This document shows, piece after piece, positions 52,617 through 60,911 of a stretch of 64,000 nt of DNA; the stretch's first letter is position 1, and each line of letters opens with the position of its first letter. The notes below the pieces were generated by a model. That model saw nothing but the letters and a program-made list of their open reading frames with translations. It did no database searches and was not told the DNA's origin. The translations under genes and the position numbers were made by a program. Where the stretch lies: contig CAZDOO010000013.1 of NCBI GenBank assembly GCA_964507045.1, forward strand, positions 16,991 through 80,990, given 5' to 3'. Source of the stretch: UBA8199 sp964507045. Its GTDB lineage: Bacteria > Verrucomicrobiota > Verrucomicrobiia > Limisphaerales > UBA8199.

Positions 52617-53051
52617 ATGCCAGCCTACGCCGATACCAGCTTTCTCGCCCGCGTTTACACTCCGCACGTTGACTCGACCAAGGCCCTGACTTGGATGCAA
52701 CGTGCCACAGAGGCTCTGCCGTTTACCCCGCTCCACCGGCACGAGTTGCGCAACGCCGTTCGTCTGCGTGTCTTCCGGGGAGAGATCACCGCCGAACAAC
52801 GCAAGGAAGCCTTTCACGCGATTGATGCCGACCTGGCGGAGAGCATCCTCGCCCACACCGCGATCCCCTGGACCCATGCCTTTCAAGAGGCCGAAACCCT
52901 TGCCGCCGCGCACACTGAGACCCTTGGCGTGCGCAGCTTCGACCTCCTGCATGTGGGCATGGCGGTCGCGCTTGGCGCCACGGAATTCCTCACCTTCGAT
53001 ACCCGTCAAGCAGCCCTGGCGAAGGCCGCCGGCCTCAAAGTCAAACCGTGA
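52617..53051 (+). CDS. vapC: PIN-domain ribonuclease toxin (VapC)
   Basis: 144 residues. The acidic PIN residues are visible: Asp in AYADTSFLARV, Glu in LHRHELRNAVRL, Asp in VRSFDLLHVGMAVA and Asp in FLTFDTRQAALA. VapC toxins cleave tRNA or other RNA using Mg2+ or Mn2+ at these acids. It is downstream of the antitoxin gene on the same strand. All four acidic positions are intact, so the toxin is probably active. Confidence 0.92.
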   Translation: MPAYADTSFLARVYTPHVDSTKALTWMQRATEALPFTPLHRHELRNAVRLRVFRGEITAEQRKEAFHAIDADLAESILAHTAIPWTHAFQEAETLAAAHTETLGVRSFDLLHVGMAVALGATEFLTFDTRQAALAKAAGLKVKP

Positions 53052-53172
53052 CCTGTTCTTGGATGAGGCTGCGGTGGGCGTCGAGCTTGGCAGCGACTTT
53101 GGTGACCGAGCGGCCGGGCCCCATGCTGAGGTAGGCGGTGAAGGCGGCAAAGGCTTTGGCGCTATCAGTATC
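53050..53172 (-). pseudogene. Fragment of an unidentified coding sequence, possibly phage-like
   Basis: The minus strand reads SAKAFAAFTAYLSMGPGRSV then TKVAAKLDAHRSLIQEQ without a stop. The AFxxYL-x-GPGRS-xxKVA pattern looks like a helix-turn-helix segment known from phage and mobile-element proteins. It has no start and is bounded by repeat-like DNA, so it is probably a decayed remnant. Low confidence in identity, moderate in being once coding. Confidence 0.4.
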
Positions 53173-53469
53173 AGTCAGTCAGCAAACCAGAACCTCGCCA
53201 CCTGGACTGATACGGACAGGCGGATTGTTGAAGGGGCCGTTAACCGGGCCAAGGGGAGCGCGCAGTGAGCCTGTGGCGAGGTCGAGCGACAGCAGGGATA
53301 GGTCCCACCCGCCCCCCGCTGTAACAAGTGTCTCCTCGGCCATTTGTCCCGGAAATGGGCCCCGTGCGCCATGCGGGCCGTTCGAGTTGCCCCGCAGATC
53401 AGCAAGGGATCCGTTCACCCGCGCAGCGCTCAGCACCTGCGGGCGCGCAAGAAGCAACTGCTCATAAGT
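53052..53469. other. Intergenic region, about 420 bp, with a gene relic and repeat copy 3
   Basis: Apart from the minus-strand relic (53050-53172) and the partial repeat (53414-53470), nothing recognisable is present. It separates the plus-strand vapBC pair from the minus-strand radical SAM gene. Confidence 0.5.
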
Positions 53470-53470
53470 T
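53414..53470 (+). repeat. Partial copy 3 of the dispersed repeat
   Basis: TTCACCCGCGCAGCGCT then GGGCGCGCAAGAAGCAA and CTCATAAGTT correspond to the second half of copies 1 and 2 with several substitutions. The first ~40 bases are not recognisable. Confidence 0.6.
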
Positions 53471-54825
53471 TATGCCCAGACGCCCGCGATCCTGGTGCCG
53501 CAAGATTGACATTTGCCATCGGCCAGGTGCACGGCGGTAACGGCATAGATGTCGCGCTCGACGACGGCCTGCTTGCAGTTGGGGCACCAGGTTGTCTCGG
53601 CGCCTTCCAAGCCGGGCACGTTGCCGATATAAACGTAGCGCAAGCCTTCGCTGCGGGCGGCGTCGCGCGCCTTCACCAGCGTCTCGACCGGCGTCGGCGT
53701 AAGGTAGGCCAGCTTGTGCTGGGGATGGAAGCGAGAGAAGTGCAGCGGCTGGTCCGGCCCCAGCTGCCGGACAATCCAGGCGCACATGCGCCGGATGGTG
53801 CCCAGGTCGTCCGTGTAGGTTGGCACCACCAGGTTGATAATCTCGCCCCATACGCCCAGCTCTTTCAGAGTCTTCAACGTGTTAAGGATGGGCTGGAGCT
53901 TGCCGGAGTTGAGCTTGGTATAGATGTCCTGGTCGAAGCCTTTCAGGTCTACATGGGCGGCATCCACATGTTGATACAGGTCCCGGGCCGCACGGTCCTC
54001 GATTGAGCCGCAGCTCACCACGATGTTCTTGAGCTTGCGCTCGCGGACCGCCTTGCAAGTGTCAAAGGTGTATTCGTAGAAGGCCGTCGGCTCGGAATAG
54101 GTGTAGGAAACCGAAGGACAGCCCAGGGCTTCAGCAATTGCCGCAGCATCGCTCGGGAACAGGCTCAGGCGCGCCATCTGCTCGAGCGAGAATCCGGCGG
54201 GCAGGGGCGGACGCACGCGCAGCTCCGGTCCCCGCGCGTCCTTGGTCTCCTCCGGCTTCTTCTGGGAAATCTCCCAGTTCTGGCAGTTGAGGCAGCGGAA
54301 GACGCAGCCGGATGTCGCCAGGGAAAAGGTGCGGCTGCCCGGCAGAAAGTGAAACAGCGGCTTCTTTTCGACCGGGTCAACATGGAAGGTGCAGGGATTG
54401 GCATAGGCCAGCGTGTAAAGCGTGCCGTCGCAGTTGACCTTGTTGCGGCAATGGCTGCGGTCCCCGGGGGAAAGCAGGCAGTTGTTCGGGCAAACCTTGC
54501 ATTGGACATTGCGGCCAAGCTTAAGGTAGTGCGAAGCCTCCTTTACCCAGCCGCGCTTGCGCCATTGCTCCCAGAGCTCACCTTTCGGGGCATCGCCCTT
54601 GAAAATGTCCGCCGGCGCCTCACCCTCCCGCCACCGGGAGAAGAAATCGAACAGCGAGGCCGCTCCCGCCAGACTCGCGACGCCGGCGGCGCCGAGCCCG
54701 ATGGCCGCCCGGCGCGAACAAGCCCGCACCGCCGGCCTTCGGATTTCGGCACCGGGCCTTTCTTCGGACTTCGGACTTTGGGCATTCCGGCTCACGGCTC
54801 TTCGCGACGGTTGATCCAACCCCAT
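53470..54825 (-). CDS. amrS: AmmeMemoRadiSam-type radical SAM enzyme with N-terminal export-like segment
   Basis: 451 residues. The radical SAM cluster is CVFRCLNCQNWEIS (C-x3-C-x2-C). An upstream Cys-rich region (VQCKVCPNNCLLSPGDRSHC) and the GCPSVSYTYSEPTAFYEYTF and AAHVDLKGFDQDIYTKLN segments match the AmrS family. A C-terminal zinc ribbon-like CPNCK...CQSCGTRIAG follows. The N-terminus (CSRRAAIGLGAAGVASLAGAAS) is a Tat-like or anchor sequence, unusual for a radical SAM enzyme, whose [4Fe-4S] cluster would need protection outside the cytoplasm. ATG 54825 overlaps the end of the upstream membrane protein by 34 bp. The AmmeMemoRadiSam partner genes are not in the window. Confidence 0.85.
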   Translation of the reverse strand: MGLDQPSRRAVSRNAQSPKSEERPGAEIRRPAVRACSRRAAIGLGAAGVASLAGAASLFDFFSRWREGEAPADIFKGDAPKGELWEQWRKRGWVKEASHYLKLGRNVQCKVCPNNCLLSPGDRSHCRNKVNCDGTLYTLAYANPCTFHVDPVEKKPLFHFLPGSRTFSLATSGCVFRCLNCQNWEISQKKPEETKDARGPELRVRPPLPAGFSLEQMARLSLFPSDAAAIAEALGCPSVSYTYSEPTAFYEYTFDTCKAVRERKLKNIVVSCGSIEDRAARDLYQHVDAAHVDLKGFDQDIYTKLNSGKLQPILNTLKTLKELGVWGEIINLVVPTYTDDLGTIRRMCAWIVRQLGPDQPLHFSRFHPQHKLAYLTPTPVETLVKARDAARSEGLRYVYIGNVPGLEGAETTWCPNCKQAVVERDIYAVTAVHLADGKCQSCGTRIAGVWA

Positions 54826-55055
54826 CGCTGCAGGGCAAGATACGCCGCCGGCAGGCTATGCGCCAGCGCCAGAACAATTAACGGCACGTGCAGCAGGCGG
54901 TGCAGCGTCAGGGCGGACTTCTCGTCCAGAACCCGGCTCAGGCCGTAGCGGCCATCCATGATGTAGCCGGTCAGCAGGAACAGCAGGATCAAGGGCAGCA
55001 GCGGCCAGCCGCTCCAGCGCACGATCTTGAGGAGGATGAAATTAAACTTGCTCAT
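54792..55055 (-). CDS. Small two-helix membrane protein, cytochrome-b-subunit-like
   Basis: 87 residues from ATG 55055. Two membrane segments (WPLLPLILLFLLTGYIMDG and VPLIVLALAHSLPAAYLALQ) with a His-rich helix start (LTLHRLLHVPLIVLALAHS) that could ligate heme, as in DUF4405 or small cytochrome b/ferric reductase-type proteins. It overlaps the radical SAM gene by 34 bp and is on the same strand, so the two are probably co-expressed and may form a membrane redox unit. Identity is tentative. Confidence 0.6.
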   Translation of the reverse strand: MSKFNFILLKIVRWSGWPLLPLILLFLLTGYIMDGRYGLSRVLDEKSALTLHRLLHVPLIVLALAHSLPAAYLALQRWGWINRREEP

Positions 55056-55215
55056 GAGATGAGTTTGCCGGCCCCAGTTGTCCCCCCGGGGGTGCCCCAC
55101 GTCAACGGAATTTGCCTGCCGGTGCTATATTGCCGGGAACGCAAGCGGATGGTTTAGGGTTGCCTCGACAGTTAACCCTGTACTACTGTTGCATTACCTT
55201 TAGCGAAAGTTATTT

Positions 55216-56502
55216 ATGGACAAGACCGCCCTACTGACACTGGATGGAAAGAACTACACGCTCCCCATCATCACCGGAAGCGAAGGTGAACGAGCGGTGG
55301 ATATCTCGACGCTGCGCAACCAAACCGGCTGTATCACGCTGGACGAGGGCTACGCGAACACGGGCTCCTGCCAGAGTCAGATCACGTTTATTGACGGGGA
55401 ACAGGGGATCTTGCGCTACCGCGGCATTCCCATTGAAGAACTGGCCGAAAAGTCCACCTTCATTGAGGTTGCGCACCTGATCATCATGGGTCATCTGCCG
55501 AGCAGCCCGGAACTGCGGCACTTCTCGGACCTGCTGACCGACAACGAGCTGCTGGACGAGGCCATGAAGCACCACTTCGAGGGGTTCCCGGCCCATGCCC
55601 ACCCGATGGCGATCCTCTCGGCGATGATCAATGCCGCAAGCTGCTTCCATCCCGAGCTGCTTACCGAGCAACAGCGCGACAGCTTTATTGTCCAGGCCGC
55701 GAGACTGTTGTCCAAGGTGCGGACAATTGCGGCATTTGCCTATCGGAAGTCGCGCGGGCTGCCGGCCATTTATCCCAAGCCCGACCTCAAGTATACGGCG
55801 AACTTCCTGCACATGATGTTCTCCCTGCCGAACAAGGATTACGAGCTGAAACCGGAGGTGGTCCGAGCGCTGGACTTGCTCTTTTTGCTGCACGCCGACC
55901 ACGAGCAAAACTGCTCGACGGCCACGGTGCGGATGGCGGCTTCCAGCAACGCCAACCTGTTCGCCAGCGCCGCGGCTGGCGTTTGCTCACTGTGGGGCCC
56001 GTTGCACGGCGGCGCCAACCAGGCCGTGCTGGAGATGCTCCAGGCCATTCACAAGTCGGGCGACGACGGTTCCAAGTTCATTGCCGCGGCCAAGGACAAG
56101 AGCAGCGGCAAACGCCTGATGGGTTTCGGCCACCGGATCTATAAGAACTATGATCCGCGGGCCAAGATTATCAAGAAGGCGTGCGACGACGTGCTGGGCC
56201 GGCTCAATCACAGCGACCCGTTGCTCGATATTGCCAAGCACCTCGAAGAAACCGCGCTGCGCGATTCCTATTTCATCGAGCGCAAGCTCTACCCCAATGT
56301 GGACTTCTACAGCGGCATTATCATGCGCGCCATCGGCATCCCAATCGAAATGTTCACAGTGGTCTTTGCCATCGGGCGCATGCCGGGCTGGATTGCCAAC
56401 TACAAAGAGGTCATGGAAGGCCACACCCGTATCTATCGGCCGCGTCAGATTTACACCGGGCCTGCCCTCAACCATTATACGCCTATCAAAGAGCGAAAAT
56501 GA
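55216..56502 (+). CDS. gltA: Citrate synthase
   Basis: 428 residues of the hexameric Gram-negative type. N-terminal DKTALLTLDGKNYTLPIIT precedes GCITLDEGYANTGSCQSQIT; the catalytic residues are His in SLWGPLHGGANQAV, His in MGFGHRIYKNYDPRA and Asp in PNVDFYSGIIM. It condenses acetyl-CoA and oxaloacetate at the start of the TCA cycle. It is 58 bp upstream of sucC, so gltA-sucC-sucD looks like one TCA operon, an uncommon but sensible grouping. Confidence 0.97.
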   Translation: MDKTALLTLDGKNYTLPIITGSEGERAVDISTLRNQTGCITLDEGYANTGSCQSQITFIDGEQGILRYRGIPIEELAEKSTFIEVAHLIIMGHLPSSPELRHFSDLLTDNELLDEAMKHHFEGFPAHAHPMAILSAMINAASCFHPELLTEQQRDSFIVQAARLLSKVRTIAAFAYRKSRGLPAIYPKPDLKYTANFLHMMFSLPNKDYELKPEVVRALDLLFLLHADHEQNCSTATVRMAASSNANLFASAAAGVCSLWGPLHGGANQAVLEMLQAIHKSGDDGSKFIAAAKDKSSGKRLMGFGHRIYKNYDPRAKIIKKACDDVLGRLNHSDPLLDIAKHLEETALRDSYFIERKLYPNVDFYSGIIMRAIGIPIEMFTVVFAIGRMPGWIANYKEVMEGHTRIYRPRQIYTGPALNHYTPIKERK

Positions 56503-56560
56503 GTTCTGGCGAGCCCCCTCAACCTGATCAGCGCCCCCGGGGATCCGCCATCTGTCGGCC

Positions 56561-57769
56561 ATGAACCTTCACGAGTATCAGGCCCGAGAGCTGTTGGACC
56601 AGTTCCAGGTCGCCCAGGCGCCGTGGGCAGTCTGTGACACGCCGGATGCAGCCGGGCAAATCGCCGCGCAGTTTCTTGCCAACGGCGCCAATCTTATCGC
56701 GGTCAAGTCTCAGATCCATGCCGGCGGCCGGGGCCGGGGCACCTTCCAGAACGGATTTCAGGGCGGCGTCAGGCTCTACAAGACCGCCGAGGAGGTGTCG
56801 GCGGCAGCCAGAGCCATGCTCGGCAATGTGCTGGTCACCAGGCAAACCGGCCCCGAGGGCCGTCTGGTCAGCAAGCTGATTATCTCCGTCGCCCCAGACA
56901 TCCGGAAGGAACTTTATCTCGCGGTGCTGCTGGACCGCTCGTTATCCCGCCCCGTGGTGATGGCCAGCACTGAGGGCGGAATGGACATCGAGGAAGTCGC
57001 GATCCGAACCCCGGAGAAGATTGTTAAGGAATCAGTTGACCCGGCCATAGGGCTGATGCCCTACCAGGCCCGCAATCTGGCGGCCGCGCTTGGGTTGACG
57101 GGCGATCTGATCAGCCAGGCGGTGAAACTGCTGCTGGGCGTTTACACCACGTGGTGGGAATGCGACGCCTCGCTGCTGGAAATCAACCCCCTCTGCATCA
57201 TTCGCACCCGCGAGGGCAAGGCAGCTCTCATGGCCGTGGATGCAAAGCTCTCACTCGATGACAATGCGCTTTACCGTCACCCGAACCTCCAAGCCATGCG
57301 GGACCTGGCCGAGGAAGCGCCGCTGGAAGTCGAAGCCAGCCGGTTCAGCCTGAATTACATTCAGCTCGACGGCAGTATTGCGTGCCTCGTCAACGGCGCC
57401 GGTCTGGCTATGGCGACGATGGACATCATCCAGCACTTTGGCGGTCGCCCGGCAAATTTCCTCGACGTCGGCGGCGGCGCCACTCACGAACAGGTCTCGG
57501 CGGCCTTCCGCATCATTCTGCAGGACACGAAGGTCAAGGGCATCCTCGTAAACATCTTTGGCGGCATCATGGATTGCAACGTCATCGCCACCGGCATTGT
57601 CGCGGCGGTAAAGGCAACCGGCCTGAAGCTTCCCCTGGTGGTTCGACTGGAAGGAAACAACGCCGAGGCCGGCAAGCAGACCCTCGCCCAATCCGGCCTC
57701 ACTATCATCCGCGGCGACTCGATGGCCGACGCGGCGCAGAAGGTGGTGCAGGCCGTGAGGCAGTCTTAG
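56561..57769 (+). CDS. sucC: Succinyl-CoA synthetase (succinate-CoA ligase) beta subunit
   Basis: 402 residues. An ATP-grasp domain opens with MNLHEYQARELLDQFQVAQA and includes KSQIHAGGRGRGTFQ; the C-terminal CoA-ligase domain has NGAGLAMATMDIIQHFGGRP and ANFLDVGGGATHEQVSAAF with GILVNIFGGIMDCNVIATGI. Nucleotide preference (ATP or GTP) cannot be read with certainty. It forms a heteromer with SucD encoded 12 bp downstream and makes ATP or GTP while interconverting succinyl-CoA and succinate. Confidence 0.97.
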   Translation: MNLHEYQARELLDQFQVAQAPWAVCDTPDAAGQIAAQFLANGANLIAVKSQIHAGGRGRGTFQNGFQGGVRLYKTAEEVSAAARAMLGNVLVTRQTGPEGRLVSKLIISVAPDIRKELYLAVLLDRSLSRPVVMASTEGGMDIEEVAIRTPEKIVKESVDPAIGLMPYQARNLAAALGLTGDLISQAVKLLLGVYTTWWECDASLLEINPLCIIRTREGKAALMAVDAKLSLDDNALYRHPNLQAMRDLAEEAPLEVEASRFSLNYIQLDGSIACLVNGAGLAMATMDIIQHFGGRPANFLDVGGGATHEQVSAAFRIILQDTKVKGILVNIFGGIMDCNVIATGIVAAVKATGLKLPLVVRLEGNNAEAGKQTLAQSGLTIIRGDSMADAAQKVVQAVRQS

Positions 57770-57781
57770 CGCAAATTGCCT

Positions 57782-58672
57782 ATGTCCATCCTCGTTAAGC
57801 CCGACACAAAGGTCCTGGTGCAAGGCATTACGGGCAGCTTTGGCGGACGGCACGCGCTGCTTAGCCTCGCCTACGGAACCCAGGTCGTTGCCGGCGTGAC
57901 GCCGGGCAAAGGCGGACAATTCTTCGAGAATAAGGTCCCCATCTTTGACACTGTGGCCGAGGCCGTGAAGCAGACCGGCGCGACCGCCTCGGCGGTTTTT
58001 GTGCCACCAGCCTTTGCCGCCGATGCGATTCTTGAAGGCGCGCGCGCGGGGCTCGATCTCGTCGTCTGCATTACGGAAGGCATCCCGGTCAGGGATATGG
58101 TCAAGGTGAAGCGCGTGATGGAAGGCGGGAAGACCCGCCTCATTGGCCCGAATTGCCCCGGCATTGTCACGCCGGGCCCCGACAAGGACTCCCGGGGCGG
58201 GTGCCGCATCGGCATTTCGCCCGGCTATATTCACCAGCCAGGTCACATCGGCGTGGTCTCGCGCAGCGGCACGTTGACCTACGAAGCGGTGTGGCAGCTC
58301 ACCTGCCGCGGCGTCGGCCAATCCACCTGCGTCGGCATCGGCGGCGACCCCGTAAACGGCACCTCGCACCTGGACGTAATCAAGCTGTTCGACGCCGATC
58401 CCGAAACGCACGGCATCATTATGATCGGCGAAATCGGCGGCTTGGCGGAAGAGGAAGCCGCCGCTTGGATTCGGAGCCATTGCCGCAAGCCGGTCGCCGG
58501 CTTCATCGCGGGCGCGACCGCCCCCCCCGGGCGACGCATGGGACACGCGGGCGCCATCGTCAGCGGGGGCAAAGGCACCGCGGCGGCCAAAATCACCGCG
58601 TTCAAGGAGGCCGGAATTGGCGTGGCCGCGACGCCCTCTGAAATGGCGGAGACATTGTTGCAGATGATGTGA
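57782..58672 (+). CDS. sucD: Succinyl-CoA synthetase (succinate-CoA ligase) alpha subunit
   Basis: 296 residues from ATG 57782 (an upstream TTG is in frame but adds only two residues). SILVKPDTKVLVQGITGSFG is the CoA-binding start; GPNCPGIVTPG and the phosphohistidine loop GRRMGHAGAIVSGGKGTAAA (active-site His) are diagnostic. It pairs with SucC and follows it by 12 bp. Confidence 0.97.
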   Translation: MSILVKPDTKVLVQGITGSFGGRHALLSLAYGTQVVAGVTPGKGGQFFENKVPIFDTVAEAVKQTGATASAVFVPPAFAADAILEGARAGLDLVVCITEGIPVRDMVKVKRVMEGGKTRLIGPNCPGIVTPGPDKDSRGGCRIGISPGYIHQPGHIGVVSRSGTLTYEAVWQLTCRGVGQSTCVGIGGDPVNGTSHLDVIKLFDADPETHGIIMIGEIGGLAEEEAAAWIRSHCRKPVAGFIAGATAPPGRRMGHAGAIVSGGKGTAAAKITAFKEAGIGVAATPSEMAETLLQMM

Positions 58673-58680
58673 AAGCGGCG

Positions 58681-58744
58681 CGTGTTGCGTGTTGCGTTAT
58701 GGCCTGAAAAGGCCCAAGTTCTGCCCCACGGAACACGCAACGCG
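58681..58744 (+). terminator. Nested inverted repeat after sucD
   Basis: CGTGTTGCGTGTT (58681-58693) pairs with AACACGCAACGCG (58732-58744) as 13 pairs with one G-T wobble, enclosing a second hairpin GGCC-TGAAAA-GGCC (58701-58714). It lacks a T-run, so it is a stabilising or termination-aiding structure at the end of the TCA operon instead of a classic intrinsic terminator. Confidence 0.45.
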
Positions 58745-58756
58745 TAAGACATTCAG

Positions 58757-59626
58757 ATGGGCCTGATTGATTTCATATTGAACCTGGCGGGGATTCTGCT
58801 TTGGCTGAGCTGGCGCTCCACCCGCTTCGACCTGCTGGCCAAGACGATGCCGGCAACCCTCATCGGCACCCTGCGGCGCGCCGAACCGCGGCGTTTGAAG
58901 GGCTGGCAGCTTCTCGTCGCTTTGGCCGCGCTGCTGCTGCTGCGCGGCGTGCTCTATTGGCAGATCGGCGCCGAAGCGGACTGGACCCCCAAGCTTAACT
59001 TGTTCTTTGTCGTGCTGGTTTTCCGCATTAGTCTTCTCCCCCAAGACCTGATCCCCATCCTGCTCTTCTCCCTGCTTAGCTTCCTCCGCGTCCTGATTAT
59101 CTGCTATTTCTGGCTGCTGGCTCTGGCCGTCATCAACCGGCGCAGCTCCGCGCCCGGTCCGGTGCTAAAATTGCTTTGGCTGCATCTTGGCCCGGCGGCG
59201 CGCTGGCCGGGGCCGGTGCAGGTGCTGCTGCCGTTCGTGCTGACCGCCGGCCTTTGGATCCTCCTGCATCCGCTTCTGGTACGGCTCGAGATTACCAATC
59301 ATGTCTCGACCAATGCGCACCTGGTGCAACAAAGCCTGCTCGTGGCCACGGCGCTCTACCTGAGCCTTCAATACCTGCTGCCGGGATTCCTCTTTGCGCA
59401 CCTGGTTGCCAGTTACGTGTATTTGGGAAACAATGCTGTGTGGGATTTCATCGGCGCCACCGCCCGCCAGCTCCTGGCGCCGCTGCGCCGGCTGCCGCTG
59501 CACCTGGCCCGGTTCGATTTCGCACCGGTCGTGGGCGTCATGCTGATCTTCCTGCTGCTGCACTGGCTGCCCAACCTGATCCTGCGCGCACTAGCCCGGC
59601 ACAACGTGAGCCTCTGGCCACAGTAG
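58757..59626 (+). CDS. YggT-family-like polytopic membrane protein
   Basis: 289 residues with about six membrane helices (ILNLAGILLWLSWRSTRFDL at the start, a central pair LIPILLFSLLSFLRVLIICYF, and VVGVMLIFLLLHWLPNLILR at the end). The C-terminal NAVWDFIGATARQLLAPLRRLPL-like segment matches the YggT repeat pattern, in which a loop of the type P(L/M)RR-P joins helices. YggT proteins are linked to osmotic tolerance and membrane organisation; exact role here is unknown. It follows the TCA operon by 84 bp. Confidence 0.75.
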   Translation: MGLIDFILNLAGILLWLSWRSTRFDLLAKTMPATLIGTLRRAEPRRLKGWQLLVALAALLLLRGVLYWQIGAEADWTPKLNLFFVVLVFRISLLPQDLIPILLFSLLSFLRVLIICYFWLLALAVINRRSSAPGPVLKLLWLHLGPAARWPGPVQVLLPFVLTAGLWILLHPLLVRLEITNHVSTNAHLVQQSLLVATALYLSLQYLLPGFLFAHLVASYVYLGNNAVWDFIGATARQLLAPLRRLPLHLARFDFAPVVGVMLIFLLLHWLPNLILRALARHNVSLWPQ

Positions 59627-59648
59627 CTCTCCGGCCACTGCGGCGGCC

Positions 59649-60749
59649 TCAACTCGCCGCCACTTGCGGCAGCCTCACCGCGACGGTTGTGGCGGCACCG
59701 CGTTCGCTCTGAATGGACAGCGTGCCCCCATGCAGCTCCGTTAGGCGCTTGGCAATCATCAGCCCCAGACCCAGTCCCTGTTGCTCCTGGATCTTGCGGT
59801 CGAACTGCATATAAGCACCCACCCGGGTAATGTGCTCGGTGGAGAAACCACGGCCCTGGTCCGTAACCGATAGCATGACGCCGTTGGGCAGCGCCGAAAG
59901 TGTCACGCTCACCGGCCGGCCGCGTTCGGAGAACTTGAACGCATTCTGAACCAGCTCGTCCGCTATCTTGGCGAGGTAGTCTTCAGAGATCGGCATCGCC
60001 AGGTCGGCGAGAGCCAGCACCAGATCATCCAGCCGGTTGGCCGCCTGCGCCTGGCTCCGGGCGTGCTCCGCGATCAGCTTCGCCGGAAACTGTGTTTGCT
60101 TCTGGCGGAGAGCGTTGATCTTATGCGCATCCGCGCTCAGCAATTCGATCTGCGCGTATATAAGGAAGTTCTCAATCAGCCGCTCGAGTCGTTTGCCGGA
60201 GTCGTGGATTGCCTGGCCCATCTCGGCAATTTCGCCGGCGGACAGCGTGCCGGCCTCGGCGGCCAGGATTTCGCCATAAGCGAGGATGCCGTTCAGGGGC
60301 GTGCGCAATTCGTGCGGCAGCATCAGGCTGATGTTGTCGCGCAAATCGGACAGCTTCTTCTCCGCTTCCTGGCGCAGGGCTTCGGCTTTCTTAAGTCGCG
60401 CCTCCACTGCGGCGTAGAGCCCCTCAATCGCGAACGGCTTGGGCAGGTAATCATCCGCCCCCAGTTCCATGCCGCGGCGCATGCCCGCATTGTCCGCCAG
60501 GCCCGTCATCAGGATAAATGGGATGCCCGCGGTAGCTGGCTCGCTGCGGAGCGCGGACAGCGTCAGATAACCGTCCATCTTCTCCATGTTTACGTCGCAC
60601 AGGATCAGATCGGGCAATTCCCTGCGCGCCGCCTCGGCGCCGGTCATGCCGTTGTCGGCTTCGATCACCTCATAGCCCCGTTGCTGGAGCGCCATGCGCA
60701 CCATCTCTCGCAACCAGACTTCGTCGTCTATGACCAGAATTCGTTTCAT
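59649..60749 (-). CDS. Response regulator receiver-histidine kinase (REC-HK) protein
   Basis: 366 residues from ATG 60749 (an earlier in-frame start adds 12 residues). An N-terminal receiver domain (ILVIDDEVWLREMVRM, phospho-Asp in LILCDVNMEKMDGYLT, LMTGLADN, DDYLPKPFAIEG) is joined by a coiled coil to a kinase core: H-box LPHELRTPLNGILAYGEILA, N-box ADELVQNAFKFSERG, G-boxes DQGRGFSTEHI and QQGLGLGLMIAKRLTELHGG. The receiver-first order suggests a kinase switched by another sensor's phosphate. No DNA-binding output or transmembrane sensor is present, so it is a cytoplasmic relay. Confidence 0.93.
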   Translation of the reverse strand: MKRILVIDDEVWLREMVRMALQQRGYEVIEADNGMTGAEAARRELPDLILCDVNMEKMDGYLTLSALRSEPATAGIPFILMTGLADNAGMRRGMELGADDYLPKPFAIEGLYAAVEARLKKAEALRQEAEKKLSDLRDNISLMLPHELRTPLNGILAYGEILAAEAGTLSAGEIAEMGQAIHDSGKRLERLIENFLIYAQIELLSADAHKINALRQKQTQFPAKLIAEHARSQAQAANRLDDLVLALADLAMPISEDYLAKIADELVQNAFKFSERGRPVSVTLSALPNGVMLSVTDQGRGFSTEHITRVGAYMQFDRKIQEQQGLGLGLMIAKRLTELHGGTLSIQSERGAATTVAVRLPQVAAS

Positions 60750-60911
60750 CTGCTGCCGTCCGCCGCCAACCGCCTCGCGCGCCAACCGGACTCACTCCGT
60801 CCATCACCCGCAGCGTGTCTCACTGTCCCAAAGTCAGGCAAGGCTAGGACAATTACCGCTGCTTTGTCTATGGGCAATCGGGCGCGAACCGTCCTGCCCC
60901 GCCGAGAGCCG

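Noticed and set aside
53178..53467. Plus-strand frame between vapC and the radical SAM gene
   Set aside because: No domain, composition typical of spacer, and its end lies in the dispersed repeat.
57251..58546. Minus-strand frame opposite sucC/sucD
   Set aside because: SucC and SucD are complete and coupled on the plus strand; this frame has no recognisable motif.
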